From contig NC_079882.1 of the NCBI RefSeq assembly GCF_029227915.1, positions 21,703,001-21,767,000 on the forward strand: DNA of 64,000 nt, given 5' to 3'. Source of the stretch: Hydractinia symbiolongicarpus. Taxonomy: Eukaryota > Cnidaria > Hydrozoa > Anthoathecata > Hydractiniidae. How positions within the stretch are numbered: the first letter of the stretch is position 1; each line of letters starts with the position of its first letter. A program made the translations under genes and the position numbers. This document shows, piece by piece, positions 37,240-45,914 of this stretch. Below the pieces are notes generated by a model. The model had not been told where the DNA came from. It saw only the letters and a list, made by a program, of their open reading frames with translations, and ran no database searches.

Positions 37240-38290
37240 CAATTTTTACCACACAAACGACGGGTCTTATTAATATAGAGATAATGCAACAATCTCTGCT
37301 TATTGATCATTTAAATTGTTAATAACAGTAGAATATGTGTACAGTAAAAAGGGAGGGAACCTTGCCTATATATGAGATATGTGGAGGCTTCCAGTCAAAT
37401 CAGGAAAATTGGAATGATTTAATACATTTTCAATTTTGTCTTTTCTTACAAAAATCTATTTACCTTACAAAACGCAATTACATTAAAAACTAATTTTTAA
37501 TATCCTGTTTAAAATACGTGGAACTTATGAGCGTATAAAATTATTGAAGTCCAAAATGTTCTTGCTAACAGAAATCAAAAAAAGAAATATAAAACAAAAC
37601 TGTCAGGTAACTGCCCAGCGAATTTCTGATGAAACAGTACGAAGTAGAACAAGAAAATGAAAACAACGAAACGGTTTTATTTTGAAAAGGCAATATCTAC
37701 TTGTCTTGTGATGGCTGAGAAACCAAAGTTTTTTAAGACGAGATAAGAGAAAAATTTAGAATATAGATTGAACTTACCGCAAACGATAGAATTGAGAATG
37801 TTCAAACATTTGTTTTGAATCACGACTTTGTGCAATAGAAACAAAAAACTTACCAAAGCCGATTCCTTCCACTTTTTTTAAATTAAGGAAAATTTTAATA
37901 TATTCTTAAATAATGAAAAACAATTGCTACAACTAAAAACGAATGCAAAAATTACTGATCAAATGTACTAATATTTTATCGTAAAAAAGAAGCGCTTCTT
38001 CGAACCACACATAAATGATTACATACTGGGTCTTCTTTAGCAAAACAGGTTGATATGGCTGGCCTTTTGATCAAATAAATGTTATTCTGGTTGTTTTTTA
38101 AAATTTTAATTAGCTTCTTGGCTTAAACAAACGCTCCCGACTAAATGTTTACAAATTATATAATTGATCTTCTTCTGTTTTCCTAGGAATTAATTGAAGT
38201 TGGAGTACGTTGCAAACGAATCCAAGTATTTATTCAACACGGTGTAAATGAACTGATACTGTCGCTGAAAGAGAAAATAAGTAAATAAAT
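37240..38290 (-). repeat. Inverted segmental duplication, arm 2
   Basis: Reverse complement of 31510-32545, with small indels. The inner border has ACGACGGGTCTTATTAATAT (37258-37277). The outer part includes the intron end (CTTTCAG read on the minus strand) before the copied exon, and then runs into the Copia fragment. Arms are roughly 85-90% alike by eye. Confidence 0.82.
38190..38264 (-). pseudogene. Inverted copy of the last RPTP exon
   Basis: The minus strand encodes the same 24 residues and stop as exon 31544-31618 (RQYQFIYTVLN ... TYSNFN), preceded by a good acceptor. At least one codon differs only silently (TTT versus TTC). The exon looks better conserved than its flanks. It may be the tail of a second, tail-to-tail RPTP paralogue whose body was displaced, since the adjoining DNA is a Copia fragment and no other RPTP exon follows. 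Confidence 0.75.
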
Positions 38291-38299
38291 ACAATCAAT

Positions 38300-38752
38300 A
38301 CAAACTTGTTTTGCCTTCATGTGCTTTACGGGGTCATTTTTAATCACAGGCGGCTTGAGGTCAAAATTTGTTAAATCTTTGATAAGTCGTGTTAGGTAGG
38401 CGGTCTCCTGAGCTGTTAGTGAGAGGGCCATATATTCAGCTTCGCACGTTGAAAGTGCCACAGACGCTTGTTTTTTCGACCTCCAACTGATAGGTGGCCC
38501 ACTCGGATTGATGCTGATACAATAACCGGTAATACTTCTTCTGTTATCCAAAGAAGAAGCCCAATCAGCATCACAAAATGCATAGAGACGAAATTCTTCA
38601 TGGTTTAGTTTACGAAAAGTGAATGTATAACTCACAGTATTCTTTATATATCGAAATACATGTTTTAACATAATCCAGTCTGAATTTTCAGGATTTGACA
38701 AGTGTTGAGACAGCTTAGTTACAACATAACTCAAATTTCTCGATATCAAAAA
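38300..38752 (-). pseudogene. Ty1/copia reverse transcriptase-RNase H fragment
   Basis: The minus-strand translation has SYVVTKLSQHLSNP, LKHVFRYIKNT, AFCDADWASSLDNRRSITGY, ISWRSKKQASVALSTCEAEY and AQETAYLTRLI. This is the end of Copia RT and the RNase H domain (CDADWAS...RS.TGY, WRSKKQ..VALST.EAEY). Both ends are truncated: the N-terminal side stops just before the usual RPD motif, at the Polinton border near 38750. The C-terminal side reads straight into the inverted RPTP segment. No LTR is visible. Confidence 0.88.
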
Positions 38753-38759
38753 TTTTCTC

Positions 38760-40644
38760 GCTCCTGGTCTAAGCTACGACCAATGGTGCAAGTCTCTGGA
38801 CTGCAACTTCCCATACGAGTGGCTGACGAGCTATGACAAGCTAAACCACGTCGGACCTGTGGCGTACGAACACTTCTATAGCAGTCTTAGTGGGAAAAAC
38901 ACCCTCTCTCTTGATGAGTACGAAACATTCCGTGCTGAGTTTTACAAACGAGGATGCGTCACCATGATGGATTGGTTGCGCGAGTACAATCTAGCCGACG
39001 TGGAACCCTTCATCGAAGCCGTGGACAAGACAAGGTTGCAGTACTACGACGACGAGATAGACATTTTGAAAGACGCGGTAAACATTCCAGGCGTATCGAT
39101 GCGCTACGTCTTGAACAAGTCTCTACGATTGAATCCAAAGCTAGAGCTATACGCGCCAGGAGAACCATGCAAGCACAAGTGTAATGTAGACTGCTTCAAC
39201 AAGAGTTGCAAGGCGTGCAAAAAGGTGCAAAAGGCTTGCACTGAGTGCACGAAGAATGAGGTGTATGAACTGCTTCAAATAGGCATGGTGGGAGGGCCTG
39301 CCATCGTGTTCTGTAGGTACCACGAGAGAGACGTGACGGGTATCAGATCTCACGTATACGAGGACGTCAAAATGTGCAAGAGCGTGCCCGGTTACGACGC
39401 AAACTTGCTGTACCCGAGTACGTTGATGAACTACTTTCCTTGTGGGAAGGAGAAGCTGATCAAGATCAAACCAACCAACGGCTGAGCACAACATCAGACT
39501 GTTGATAGAAGGTATGCAAAATGGATCCCTCTTTGGTTTTGGGCAGGTCGACATCGAGGTCCCTCTGGAACTGTATGACAAATTCAGCGAGATGGCTCCG
39601 CTATTTGTGGTCAAGGAGATACCCGACGATCAAATCCCCGAGCACATGCACGAGTACCTAAAAGCAACAGGGCGCAAACGTATTTCAGGCACACGTAAGC
39701 TCCTAGGGTTGATGAAAGCTGAAAAGATCTTGCTGTTCACAACCTTGCTCGAGTGGTACCTTGACCATGGCCTGAAGGTGACAGCGTCTCACCAATTTTT
39801 CAAATATAAGCGAGGTAAACCGTTTGCGTGGTTTCCGGAAGAAATTGCGGATGCACGATGACAAGCCGATAAGGATCCTGACAAGCGTATTGCTGGAGAT
39901 ACGGCAAAGCTGAAAGGGACCTCGTTCTATGGGAAAATGATCGAAGATCAAGCGAGGCACGCGGACACCACCTTTACGAGAGATGAAAAGAAGGTGGATG
40001 CAGCGATGAGATCGCCGTACCTTGAAGATCTTGAAGAGATAGGTGATGCTTACGAGATCTGAGAAGGAAAGAAAAAGGTGCATATCGACAGAGCGTAGCA
40101 GTGCGACATTGCGGTGTACCAGCTGGCCAAACTTCGTATGTGGGAATTTTACTACGACTTCATCGACAAGTATGTAGACCGTCAAGACTTTGAGTACGTC
40201 TACATGGACACAGACAGTGCATACTTTGCGATCTCTGGGGAAGAGTTGCGTAATGTCGTTCGCCCTGAACTCCTTGACGAGTACGACAAAGACGTGAAAA
40301 ACTGGCTGGTAACCGACAAGTATTCGAGCCGTACGGGAGGCTTGTTTAAGCTTGAGTTTATGGGGTTTAGAATGATCGCTGACTCAATCAAGTGTTACTT
40401 CGTCGAAGGGAAAGAGGGCACAAAGTTTTTGTGTAAGGGGATGTCGAAGAAGCGGAACGCTATGACATGGGAGAGGAATAAGAACGCGTTGAATGGCTCT
40501 ATTGACACTGTGAAAAACGTAGGTTTCCGGGTGCGCAACCAGGGGATGGCCACGTACGAACAAAACAAGCTGGGCCTCTCGGCGTTTTATGACAAGCGGA
40601 AGGTACTCGAGGATGGTATACATACGGTGCCTTTGGAATTGTAA
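38760..40644 (+). pseudogene. Polinton protein-primed DNA polymerase B, broken
   Basis: The C-terminal two thirds of a family B polymerase: CNFPYEWL, FYSSLSGKN, GGPAIVFCRYHE, GYDANLLYPST (motif A), KGTSFYGKM (motif B region) and YMDTDSAYF (motif C, YxDTDS). It ends with YDKRKVLEDGI before the stop at 40642-40644. Breaks: the N-terminal exonuclease/terminal-protein part is missing, there is a frameshift at about 39465-39480, and in-frame stops lie at 39859-39861, 40060-40062 and 40096-40098. In the living family it replicates the element by protein priming. Confidence 0.93.
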
Positions 40645-40719
40645 GTCGCGGATTTAAAAATGTAAAGGATGTACTATACAAGCAAGTAAAACAGACTTAC
40701 AGGTCAAGCTTAAAAGGAT

Positions 40720-40754
40720 GTGAAGTCGGTAGCTTTGGACGCTACCGACTTCAC
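40720..40754 (+). terminator. 14-bp perfect hairpin after PolB
   Basis: GTGAAGTCGGTAGC (40720-40733) pairs perfectly with GCTACCGACTTCAC (40741-40754) across a 7-nt loop, 75 bp after the PolB stop and 35 bp before the next start. It matches the element's pattern of gene-end hairpins. The termination role is inferred. Confidence 0.7.
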
Positions 40755-40789
40755 CCCTTACCACGAGGGTTTTGTTTTGAAAAATAAAA

Positions 40790-41342
40790 ATGATGAACGA
40801 CATAGCCCTCACTGTAGCAAAAATCCTTCCGTACGTCTTGATCGTGCTCTACTTTTTGCGCTATAGAATGCTTCTAATAAAGATGAGTGAGATTACAGCT
40901 ATATTTGATGACACACCTGCGGAAGCCTTTCAAACCAAAGAAAAACCTATCGACAAACGTCAAGCTTTGAAAGATGCTATACGCAAAGGCAAACAGCATC
41001 TCTTACCCCAAAAATGTACTGAAGGATTTGCTGACAAGGCACCAGATGAGGCGATCGACAAGGCATACACCGACTATGTTCAACGAGAGCTCCACGAGAA
41101 AGAGAAAAGACCGCCAAGGCACTATCTTCACATGCGATTAGCATATGGTTGCTGCTCACACGATTAATCACGTGAAGCATGTGTCCAAGACAGATGAAAA
41201 GCGAGATGACGAACAGCAAGAAAAAGATGGGGAGCAGTTTGAAGAGAGACCATCGTTACTTTACACGATGGTCTGCAAGTCTTTGGCATGGGATAATTTT
41301 GAGCAAAACTTGGCCCTACTAGAAGAGTCCAAAATTCACTGA
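40790..41342 (+). pseudogene. Polinton membrane protein, frameshifted
   Basis: It starts after AAAATAAAAATG with a hydrophobic segment at residues 5-24 (LTVAKILPYVLIVLYFL), then a basic and acidic hydrophilic region. The frame from 40790 stops at 41167. A second frame open from 41145 to 41342 continues the same charged composition (KTDEKRDDEQQEKDGEQ), so one gene broken near 41140 is likely. Function unknown; a small virion or membrane protein is plausible by context. Two separate small genes is the alternative. Confidence 0.6.
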
Positions 41343-41382
41343 TTCGTCAGAAGAGCCAGCGCTCTGGGCCACTACGAGGAAA

Positions 41383-41409
41383 TTTTGTAAAGCTCAAAAC
41401 TTTACAAAA
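41383..41409 (+). terminator. 10-bp hairpin after the 41342 gene
   Basis: TTTTGTAAAG (41383-41392) and CTTTACAAAA (41400-41409) with a 7-nt loop, 40 bp after the stop and 62 bp before the next start. Confidence 0.65.
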
Positions 41410-41471
41410 CGTTTTACCCCAAACTCGTTTAAAACTTTTTCCAACCAAAGTGCCTTTTGATCAAATTATAA

Positions 41472-41891
41472 ATGAGTGAAGAACAATCTAACCAAGTCAT
41501 AACCAAGAAGAATGAGGGTCGTGTTGCTGCTGGGAAAAGACTTGCTGAATGGAATCGCCAGAACAAGGCTGACTTACAAAAGAACGTGGGCAAAAGTACT
41601 TCGCAAGATGATCAGGAACCTGTCGCAGGTCCTCACAAGTTTCCGGACAGTGTATATCTCTATCGCGCTGGAGGTCTCGCTGCCGTACTTGCCGTTTGCG
41701 TGGTATTCTATTACATACGTAAGAAGCCTGCTGAAACCCCAGACCCATCGCCTAGCGTCTCCACAGGAGTACGTGCACCCGTGCTCCTGCGGAGCCGCCA
41801 GGCGATGTCAGCGGAAGGGCCGTCTCAGCAGCACACGCAAAAGCAACGCGAAGAGCGTCAACCTGATATCGACATTTTCAAGATGCGATAA
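41472..41891 (+). CDS. Single-pass membrane protein of unknown function
   Basis: 139 residues. The start lies in the TATAAATG context. A hydrophilic N-terminus is followed by a helix at about residues 67-85 (GGLAAVLAVCVVFYYI), then a Pro/Ser/Arg-rich tail. The tail segment at about residues 93-120 is encoded by a copy of the element's dispersed palindromic repeat (41748-41832), which stays open in frame. A small packaging or virion membrane protein is possible; no homologue recognised. Confidence 0.7.
   Translation: MSEEQSNQVITKKNEGRVAAGKRLAEWNRQNKADLQKNVGKSTSQDDQEPVAGPHKFPDSVYLYRAGGLAAVLAVCVVFYYIRKKPAETPDPSPSVSTGVRAPVLLRSRQAMSAEGPSQQHTQKQREERQPDIDIFKMR
41748..41832 (+). repeat. Dispersed palindromic repeat copy 1 (inside a coding sequence)
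   Basis: It starts TCGCCTAGCGTCTCC. The 22-nt left arm pairs with the right arm ending GCCAGGCGA with only three mismatches. It then continues GATGTCAGCGGAAGGGC...GTCTCAGCA, the same text as the other copies. It lies inside the tail of the 41472-41891 gene without breaking it. Confidence 0.85.
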
Positions 41892-41901
41892 CCTATAACA
41901 A

Positions 41902-42144
41902 ATGAGCAGCAAAGAGTATGAGAAAGAAGTCGTCAATTCCTTGTGGAAATCTGTCAGACTAGTATCCTATACTATTGTCTTGGCGCTAGGCGCGAAAAAG
42001 GCTCTGGGAGTTTCTAGACCGGGGGCCAAGATGGACATGGAGGACGGCTTGAAGCTCGCTGGATATATGACAGGAGCAATATTATTCGACGATTACGCGA
42101 TAAAACAAGGGTGGTATAAGCGTTCCATGATGCCTCCAAAATAG
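41902..42144 (+). CDS. Small hydrophobic protein of unknown function
   Basis: 80 residues, starting 10 bp after the previous stop. Two weakly hydrophobic segments (VRLVSYTIVLALGA at about 18-31; LKLAGYMTGAILF at about 50-62) suggest membrane association. Part of the plus-strand cluster leading into the ATPase. Not recognised beyond context. Confidence 0.65.
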   Translation: MSSKEYEKEVVNSLWKSVRLVSYTIVLALGAKKALGVSRPGAKMDMEDGLKLAGYMTGAILFDDYAIKQGWYKRSMMPPK

Positions 42145-42241
42145 TTGACCAACGAGAAGACTACAAATACCCAACCAATGTGGGCAAGCGAGAACAATAG
42201 AAAAGGTAACCTTCATCTCTAAGTAAGCGCCCTACAAGGTT

Positions 42242-42291
42242 CGGCCGTGTCAGCGGAAGGGCGAAGCCCGTCTCCGTCCTGACGGGCACGA
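42242..42291 (+). repeat. Dispersed palindromic repeat copy 2 (ATPase leader)
   Basis: It reads CGGCCGTGTCAGCGG then AAGGGCGAAGCCCGTCTC, followed by GTCCTGACGGGC. The GGGCGAAGCCC core forms a GCGAAGC mini-hairpin, and CCCGTC/GACGGG gives a second stem. It lies 11 bp upstream of the packaging ATPase start. Confidence 0.85.
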
Positions 42292-42301
42292 GTGAAATAA
42301 A

Positions 42302-42925
42302 ATGACTCTAGACATTGTCAAAGACCCGCATACAGCAATCTTTACTGGACCGACAAGCTGTGGCAAGACGCAGCGTGTCCTGGATTTAGTTGAGAACGAG
42401 TATAGGCAGCATTTCGGCAACATTGTCATTCTCTGCCCTACAACCTGCTGGAACAAGACCTATCAAGAGAGATTCTCGCTATGGAGGGATGACTATGTCT
42501 TTCTGATAGAGCCCAAGGAGCAGCTGTTCGAGTGGATTCAAAAACTGTCGTCATTGCTGGCGGGCGAAGAGACGTTGTTTATCGTTGACGATATGATAGC
42601 CGACGAGAGTCTCGACAAAACTCGTGGTGGGTTGATAGAACCAGCTGTTTCGGGTAGACACAGAAGACATAGCTTGTGGCTACTAACACAAAGATATAAG
42701 AAGATTCCAATAATAGTAAGGGATCAAATGAAACAGCTTTTTGTCTGGTATCCGAAGAATCGGAAGGAGTTTGAGCTCATTCATGAGGAGAACGATGTAA
42801 TTTCAAGTAGGGTAGAAATTTCCATTATTAAGGCTCAGCTCAAGAAGTCCAAGCATGCTTGCTTGTACGTAAGACTTGAGCATCCTAGAAGTTACAAGAT
42901 TGTTGGATGCAAGTTAGACTCTTGA
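42302..42925 (+). CDS. A32-like genome packaging ATPase
   Basis: 207 residues, intact. Walker A is FTGPTSCGKTQ (residues about 14-24) and Walker B is TLFIVDDM (about 91-98). A sensor-like SLWLLTQRY follows. This is the FtsK/HerA-type DNA-packaging ATPase of Polintons, virophages and related double-jelly-roll viruses. It would pump DNA into the capsid. The length is normal for the compact Polinton form. Start context is AATAAAATG; the next gene begins 13 bp after the stop. Confidence 0.93.
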   Translation: MTLDIVKDPHTAIFTGPTSCGKTQRVLDLVENEYRQHFGNIVILCPTTCWNKTYQERFSLWRDDYVFLIEPKEQLFEWIQKLSSLLAGEETLFIVDDMIADESLDKTRGGLIEPAVSGRHRRHSLWLLTQRYKKIPIIVRDQMKQLFVWYPKNRKEFELIHEENDVISSRVEISIIKAQLKKSKHACLYVRLEHPRSYKIVGCKLDS

Positions 42926-42938
42926 CATGTAAGAAAAG

Positions 42939-43115
42939 ATGGATAATGAGAGCGTAATTAAAGCTGTGTATCAAGCTCTTTTGAGAGCCCATGACAGACT
43001 GATAGATGCAGTGAATGATGACAGCAAACTGGTAAACACGACTCGGAATATTGAAGAGTTATGCGAAAAATATCCATGGCTTCCTCAGCTTGGTGTTCAT
43101 TATTGGATCCAGTAA
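42939..43115 (+). CDS. 58-residue protein of unknown function
   Basis: ATG at 42939, 13 bp after the ATPase stop, in AGAAAAGATG context, and stop TAA at 43113-43115. It starts MDNESVIKAVYQALLRAH and ends YPWLPQLGVHYWIQ; helical and acidic/basic with no TM segment. The stop abuts a TTTTGTGA/TCACAAAA hairpin. The 3' end lies in a segment repeated at 43.89 kb. Position, clean open frame and spacing support a real gene; function unknown. Confidence 0.6.
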   Translation: MDNESVIKAVYQALLRAHDRLIDAVNDDSKLVNTTRNIEELCEKYPWLPQLGVHYWIQ

Positions 43116-43181
43116 TTTTGTGACATTTTGCGAATCACAAAAAAACTGTGGTTGAGCCTTGGCGTGTATAAGAAAGATGTC
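43103..43181 (+). repeat. 80-bp direct repeat, copy 1
   Basis: From TTGGATCCAGTAATTTTGTG through GTGGTTGAGCCTTGGCGTGT to AGAAAGATGTC. It includes the hairpin and the start codon of the first BRO gene. Copy 2 is at about 43889-43968, before the second BRO gene. The unit evidently carries terminator plus leader. Confidence 0.85.
43116..43142 (+). terminator. Gene-end hairpin TTTTGTGA/TCACAAAA
   Basis: An 8-bp stem with an 11-nt loop that begins on the base after the TAA stop of the 58-residue gene. A second copy with the same stem and a different loop lies at 43903-43929. Confidence 0.7.
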
Positions 43182-43942
43182 TTGTCTTGTTGAATTTAAC
43201 AATACCAAGTTACATATTGTAAGCATCAAAGGTCGCCCTTGGACTCGTGCTAAAGAAGTAGTACAAGGCGCACTGGAGTACAAAAAAGACACATTTGTTA
43301 CCATCCGCAACCACTGTAGTCAGGAAAATTACACTCAAAAGTGGCAACTGAGCGGTTCCCCCGGGGAACCTGTGAAATGGCCATCCGACTCTCAATACTA
43401 CGACCTCTACATCAATGAGGAGGGTATGTATGAGCTGGTGTTTAGAAGCCAGCAACCCAAAGCGAGAAGGTTCAGAAAATATTGCTGCAACACAATGTTC
43501 CCAATAATCCGTCAAAAAGTAGAGCTCAAACCATCGAAGAGCAGCGTCAAGCTCTGGCGCTCCTTAATGATGACTTGGAGGACAGGGATAGACAACTTAT
43601 GGTGCTGGAGGATGATCTTGAAGAAAAAGATAGACAACTTGCGGTACAAGCGCAAGAAATCACAGAGCTACGACAGCGACATGGAACATGTCGCAAGATC
43701 CTCGAAAAGATAACGGGATGGTTATAATCCAAAAGAATAACAACGATGAATATCGCTATATGTGGGCAATAAGGCTATGTAGCGCAAAATATTCACAACA
43801 AGTTAACAGATCATCCCAACGCTCAACTCGTCCAAATGTACATTACAACTGGCTCCGAGAGCGTGGATGCATCGATCGCCCGTGTCAGCTTGGATCCAGT
43901 AATTTTGTGACTTTTTTCGAATCACAAAAAAACTGTGGTTGA
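43177..43942 (+). pseudogene. BRO-family protein 1 (Bro-N, coiled coil, C-terminal domain), frameshifted
   Basis: It starts MSCLVEFNNTK. The Bro-N domain (GRPWTRAKEV, FVTIRNHCSQEN, GMYELVFRSQQ, ARRFRKYCCNTMFPIIR) is in the first frame. A Leu/Glu/Asp coiled coil (ALLNDDLEDRDRQLMVLEDDL) follows in a second frame open from 43482. A C-terminal domain (GMVIIQKNNNDEYRYMWAIR) follows in a third. Frameshifts near 43505 and 43695. BRO/KilA-N-type proteins of large DNA viruses bind DNA; the precise role here is unknown. The last residues before 43942 come from the repeat that precedes BRO 2. Confidence 0.8.
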
Positions 43943-43968
43943 GCCTTGGCGTGTAAAAGAAAGATGTC
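43889..43968 (+). repeat. 80-bp direct repeat, copy 2
   Basis: Near-identical to 43103-43181. It differs mainly in the hairpin loop (CTTTTTTCGAA versus CATTTTGCGAA) while both stem arms are kept. It ends with the start codon of BRO 2 at 43964. Confidence 0.85.
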
Positions 43969-44750
43969 CTTGGTCAGTAATTTTTTCGAAGACAGCAAAG
44001 TTCGTTCTTTGTACATTAAGCCTCGTAGCCAAAGACGTGTGGAGAGCTGTCAGCTATGATGATAATCGTGATGGTAGAAAAGCTATTCAGGCACATGTAC
44101 CGGAGAAGCATGTAAAGCGGGCCTGGGAGGTTAAAAGTACCGCAGAAGACAAGGGGGTCGATATCGACCCCCTTCATCCAGACACGATGTTACTGACAGA
44201 ACCCGGTCTCTATTGCTTCCTTTTAAGGTGTAAGAAATCCAAGGTAGAACCCTTTTTGGAATGGGTTGTTGAAGAGGTGCTACCCAAAGAAATGCGAAAG
44301 GTTGCCGCAACCATCGAAGAAAAAGATATAGCCCTGGCGCTCCTTGCGGATGATCTCGATCAAAGGGACGTGACCATTGCCAACCTAGAGGACGACCTCC
44401 AGGAGAGGGACGAAGAAATCGTTGAACTACGAGAAAGACACGTCCCGCATTGACATCAATACGACAACGTGCTATGCGTGGTTGACAAGAACCATCCTCA
44501 TGATAACCATCCCTACTACATGATCAGATGTCAGCGTAGACAGCTGGGCAAGAGCATGGGTATACTGATGACAAAGTACCCCGAGAGCACTATAATCAGG
44601 AGATGTGAAGATCCTAACGCGATACATACCTGGTGTCGTTTTAAGGAGGACACCCTAGGGTCTGCGAACTCTTACAAAAACCACTTTACCCTGCCCGACG
44701 ATGATACGCATGAGTTGTTTGAGGGAATGTTCAACATTGACATGGCTTAG
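43964..44750 (+). pseudogene. BRO-family protein 2, frameshift plus in-frame stop
   Basis: It begins MSLVSNFFEDSKVRSLYIK, then shifts frame near 44015-44030 into VAKDVWRAVSYDDN, EPGLYCFLLRCKKSKVEPF and WVVEEVLPKEMRK (Bro-N). A coiled coil follows (LADDLDQRDVTIANLEDDL), then TGA at 44451-44453. A C-terminal domain in the same frame (PYYMIRCQRRQLGKSMG ... NIDMA) ends at 44750. It has the same three-part layout as BRO 1 and was probably duplicated with its leader. Confidence 0.8.
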
Positions 44751-44759
44751 CTCCCGATA

Positions 44760-44787
44760 TTTTTGTAGCTCGATCGAGCTATAAAAA
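44760..44787. terminator. Symmetric hairpin between convergent BRO 2 and integrase
   Basis: The perfect 16-bp palindrome TAGCTCGATCGAGCTA (44766-44781) is extended by TTTTT/AAAAA flanks. It gives a stem with T/U-tracts on either strand and could end transcripts from both directions (BRO 2 stop 44750, integrase stop 44844). Confidence 0.75.
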
Positions 44788-44798
44788 CAGAGTCGCAG

Positions 44799-44837
44799 AT
44801 CGCCTTGCGGCCGTCTCCGCAGGGGCACTGCGCTAGC
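44799..44837. repeat. Dispersed palindromic repeat copy 3 (degenerate)
   Basis: ATCGCCTTGCGGCCGTCTCC then GCAGGGGCACTGCGCTAGC. It keeps the outer TCGCCTnGCGGCCGT start and a GCAGG(A/G)GCAC block, and sits between the convergent stops of BRO 2 and integrase. Confidence 0.7.
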
Positions 44838-44843
44838 ACACAT

Positions 44844-45914
44844 CTACCACTCTTTGACATGCTCTGGAGGTACTTCAACATCCTCCGGGATCAGCATGAG
44901 CTCCTTTGCCACAAAACTACGTTCGGGCCCACCTGCAAGATAGTACAACAGACGGCTACCCGCCTCGATATCGCCTAGCGGCCGTGTCAGCGGAAGGGCG
45001 AAGCCCGTCTCAGCAAGAGCACGGTCGAGTCTATACGTCTTTTTGCTCCACCAAGCGTCCGTTGCACGTCTTTTCGCATCACCATGCTCTTCTCCAGGCT
45101 GCAGCAGGTACAAGTAAAGACCGTCCTCAGGTAACGGCTTTTCTTGCTCCAGGCGATCTTTCACAAGCGATACCTCCTCTAGCTTGATTGTCTTGTTGGG
45201 TTTCATCCCGATCATGGCAGTCTTGGTATTGTTCATGCTTTCGACGATGGTGTACAGATGTTTCACCCATGTGGTACTAGTCTCATCAGTGACCAACTCT
45301 TGTGCATCCTGGGACTTGAACAGTCTCTCAGCGAGCACCTTGTTATAAGACTCGACAAAGGCTGTGAACGTATGATGATATTTGGTGGTTGCGCGCTTAA
45401 TCTCGACCCCTTTGCCCTCTAGCAGTTTTGTCACATCCGACTTGAACTCACTACCGTTGTCGCACTGGAAGATCTTCGGATAGCGTAAAGGTCCTTTGCC
45501 TCCGGGCTTCGCGTAAATGTCCTTGATCATGTCAGCGACTTCGCTGGCTTTCTTCGTTCTCAATGGTCTAGCTACCTTGTAACGCGAGGCTACATCGATC
45601 CCTGTGAGGATATATTTGTACACGTTGCTGTAAACTTTGTCATAAGGCATGTAGGGCAAGTCAAATTGGTGCATTTCATTAGGTTTTTTAATGGTAAAAT
45701 GTGGGTAATCAATCCTTTTAGGTCCTCGAATATGTCTAAGCCATAAGAGTTGCCTAGACAGCCAGTGTACGACTTTCTTTTTAGGTAGTCCACTCTGCTC
45801 AGCGAGCAATTTAACAGCCTTGCGACCAGTCCAGAGATTTTCAGGGGTATAGTAAATACTGCTCAATTTTTCTACCTTCTTCTCTGTGGGAATATGTGTT
45901 ACTCCTTTCGACAT
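44844..45914 (-). CDS. Polinton retroviral-type integrase (rve, DDE)
   Basis: Start chosen at MSKGVTHIPTEKK (45914), in context TAATAAACATG shared with the 50897 gene: 356 residues. The catalytic triad is visible as HQFDLPYMP, FQCDNGSEF and FVESYNK, with exactly 35 residues between the second Asp and the Glu (D-x35-E). The C-terminus has ELMLIPEDVEVPPEHV, typical of Polinton integrases. It would join the element's ends to host DNA. About 18 residues near the C-terminus (ALAETGFALPLTRPLGDI) are encoded by a palindromic repeat inserted in frame. The open reading upstream of 45914 is a BRO remnant, not integrase. No internal stop, so the frame is intact. Confidence 0.93.
   Translation of the reverse strand: MSKGVTHIPTEKKVEKLSSIYYTPENLWTGRKAVKLLAEQSGLPKKKVVHWLSRQLLWLRHIRGPKRIDYPHFTIKKPNEMHQFDLPYMPYDKVYSNVYKYILTGIDVASRYKVARPLRTKKASEVADMIKDIYAKPGGKGPLRYPKIFQCDNGSEFKSDVTKLLEGKGVEIKRATTKYHHTFTAFVESYNKVLAERLFKSQDAQELVTDETSTTWVKHLYTIVESMNNTKTAMIGMKPNKTIKLEEVSLVKDRLEQEKPLPEDGLYLYLLQPGEEHGDAKRRATDAWWSKKTYRLDRALAETGFALPLTRPLGDIEAGSRLLYYLAGGPERSFVAKELMLIPEDVEVPPEHVKEW
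44971..45024. repeat. Dispersed palindromic repeat copy 4 (inside the integrase gene)
   Basis: TCGCCTAGCGGCCGTGTCAG, CGGAAGGGCGAAGCCC, GTCTCAGCAAGAGCACGG. This is the fullest copy, 54 bp (18 codons), placed between the TYRLD and EAGSRLLYYL parts of the integrase C-terminus without frame damage. Confidence 0.9.

Noticed and set aside
39147-40623. Several minus-strand open frames over PolB
   Set aside because: Antisense shadows of the GC-richer polymerase gene; none has a known motif.
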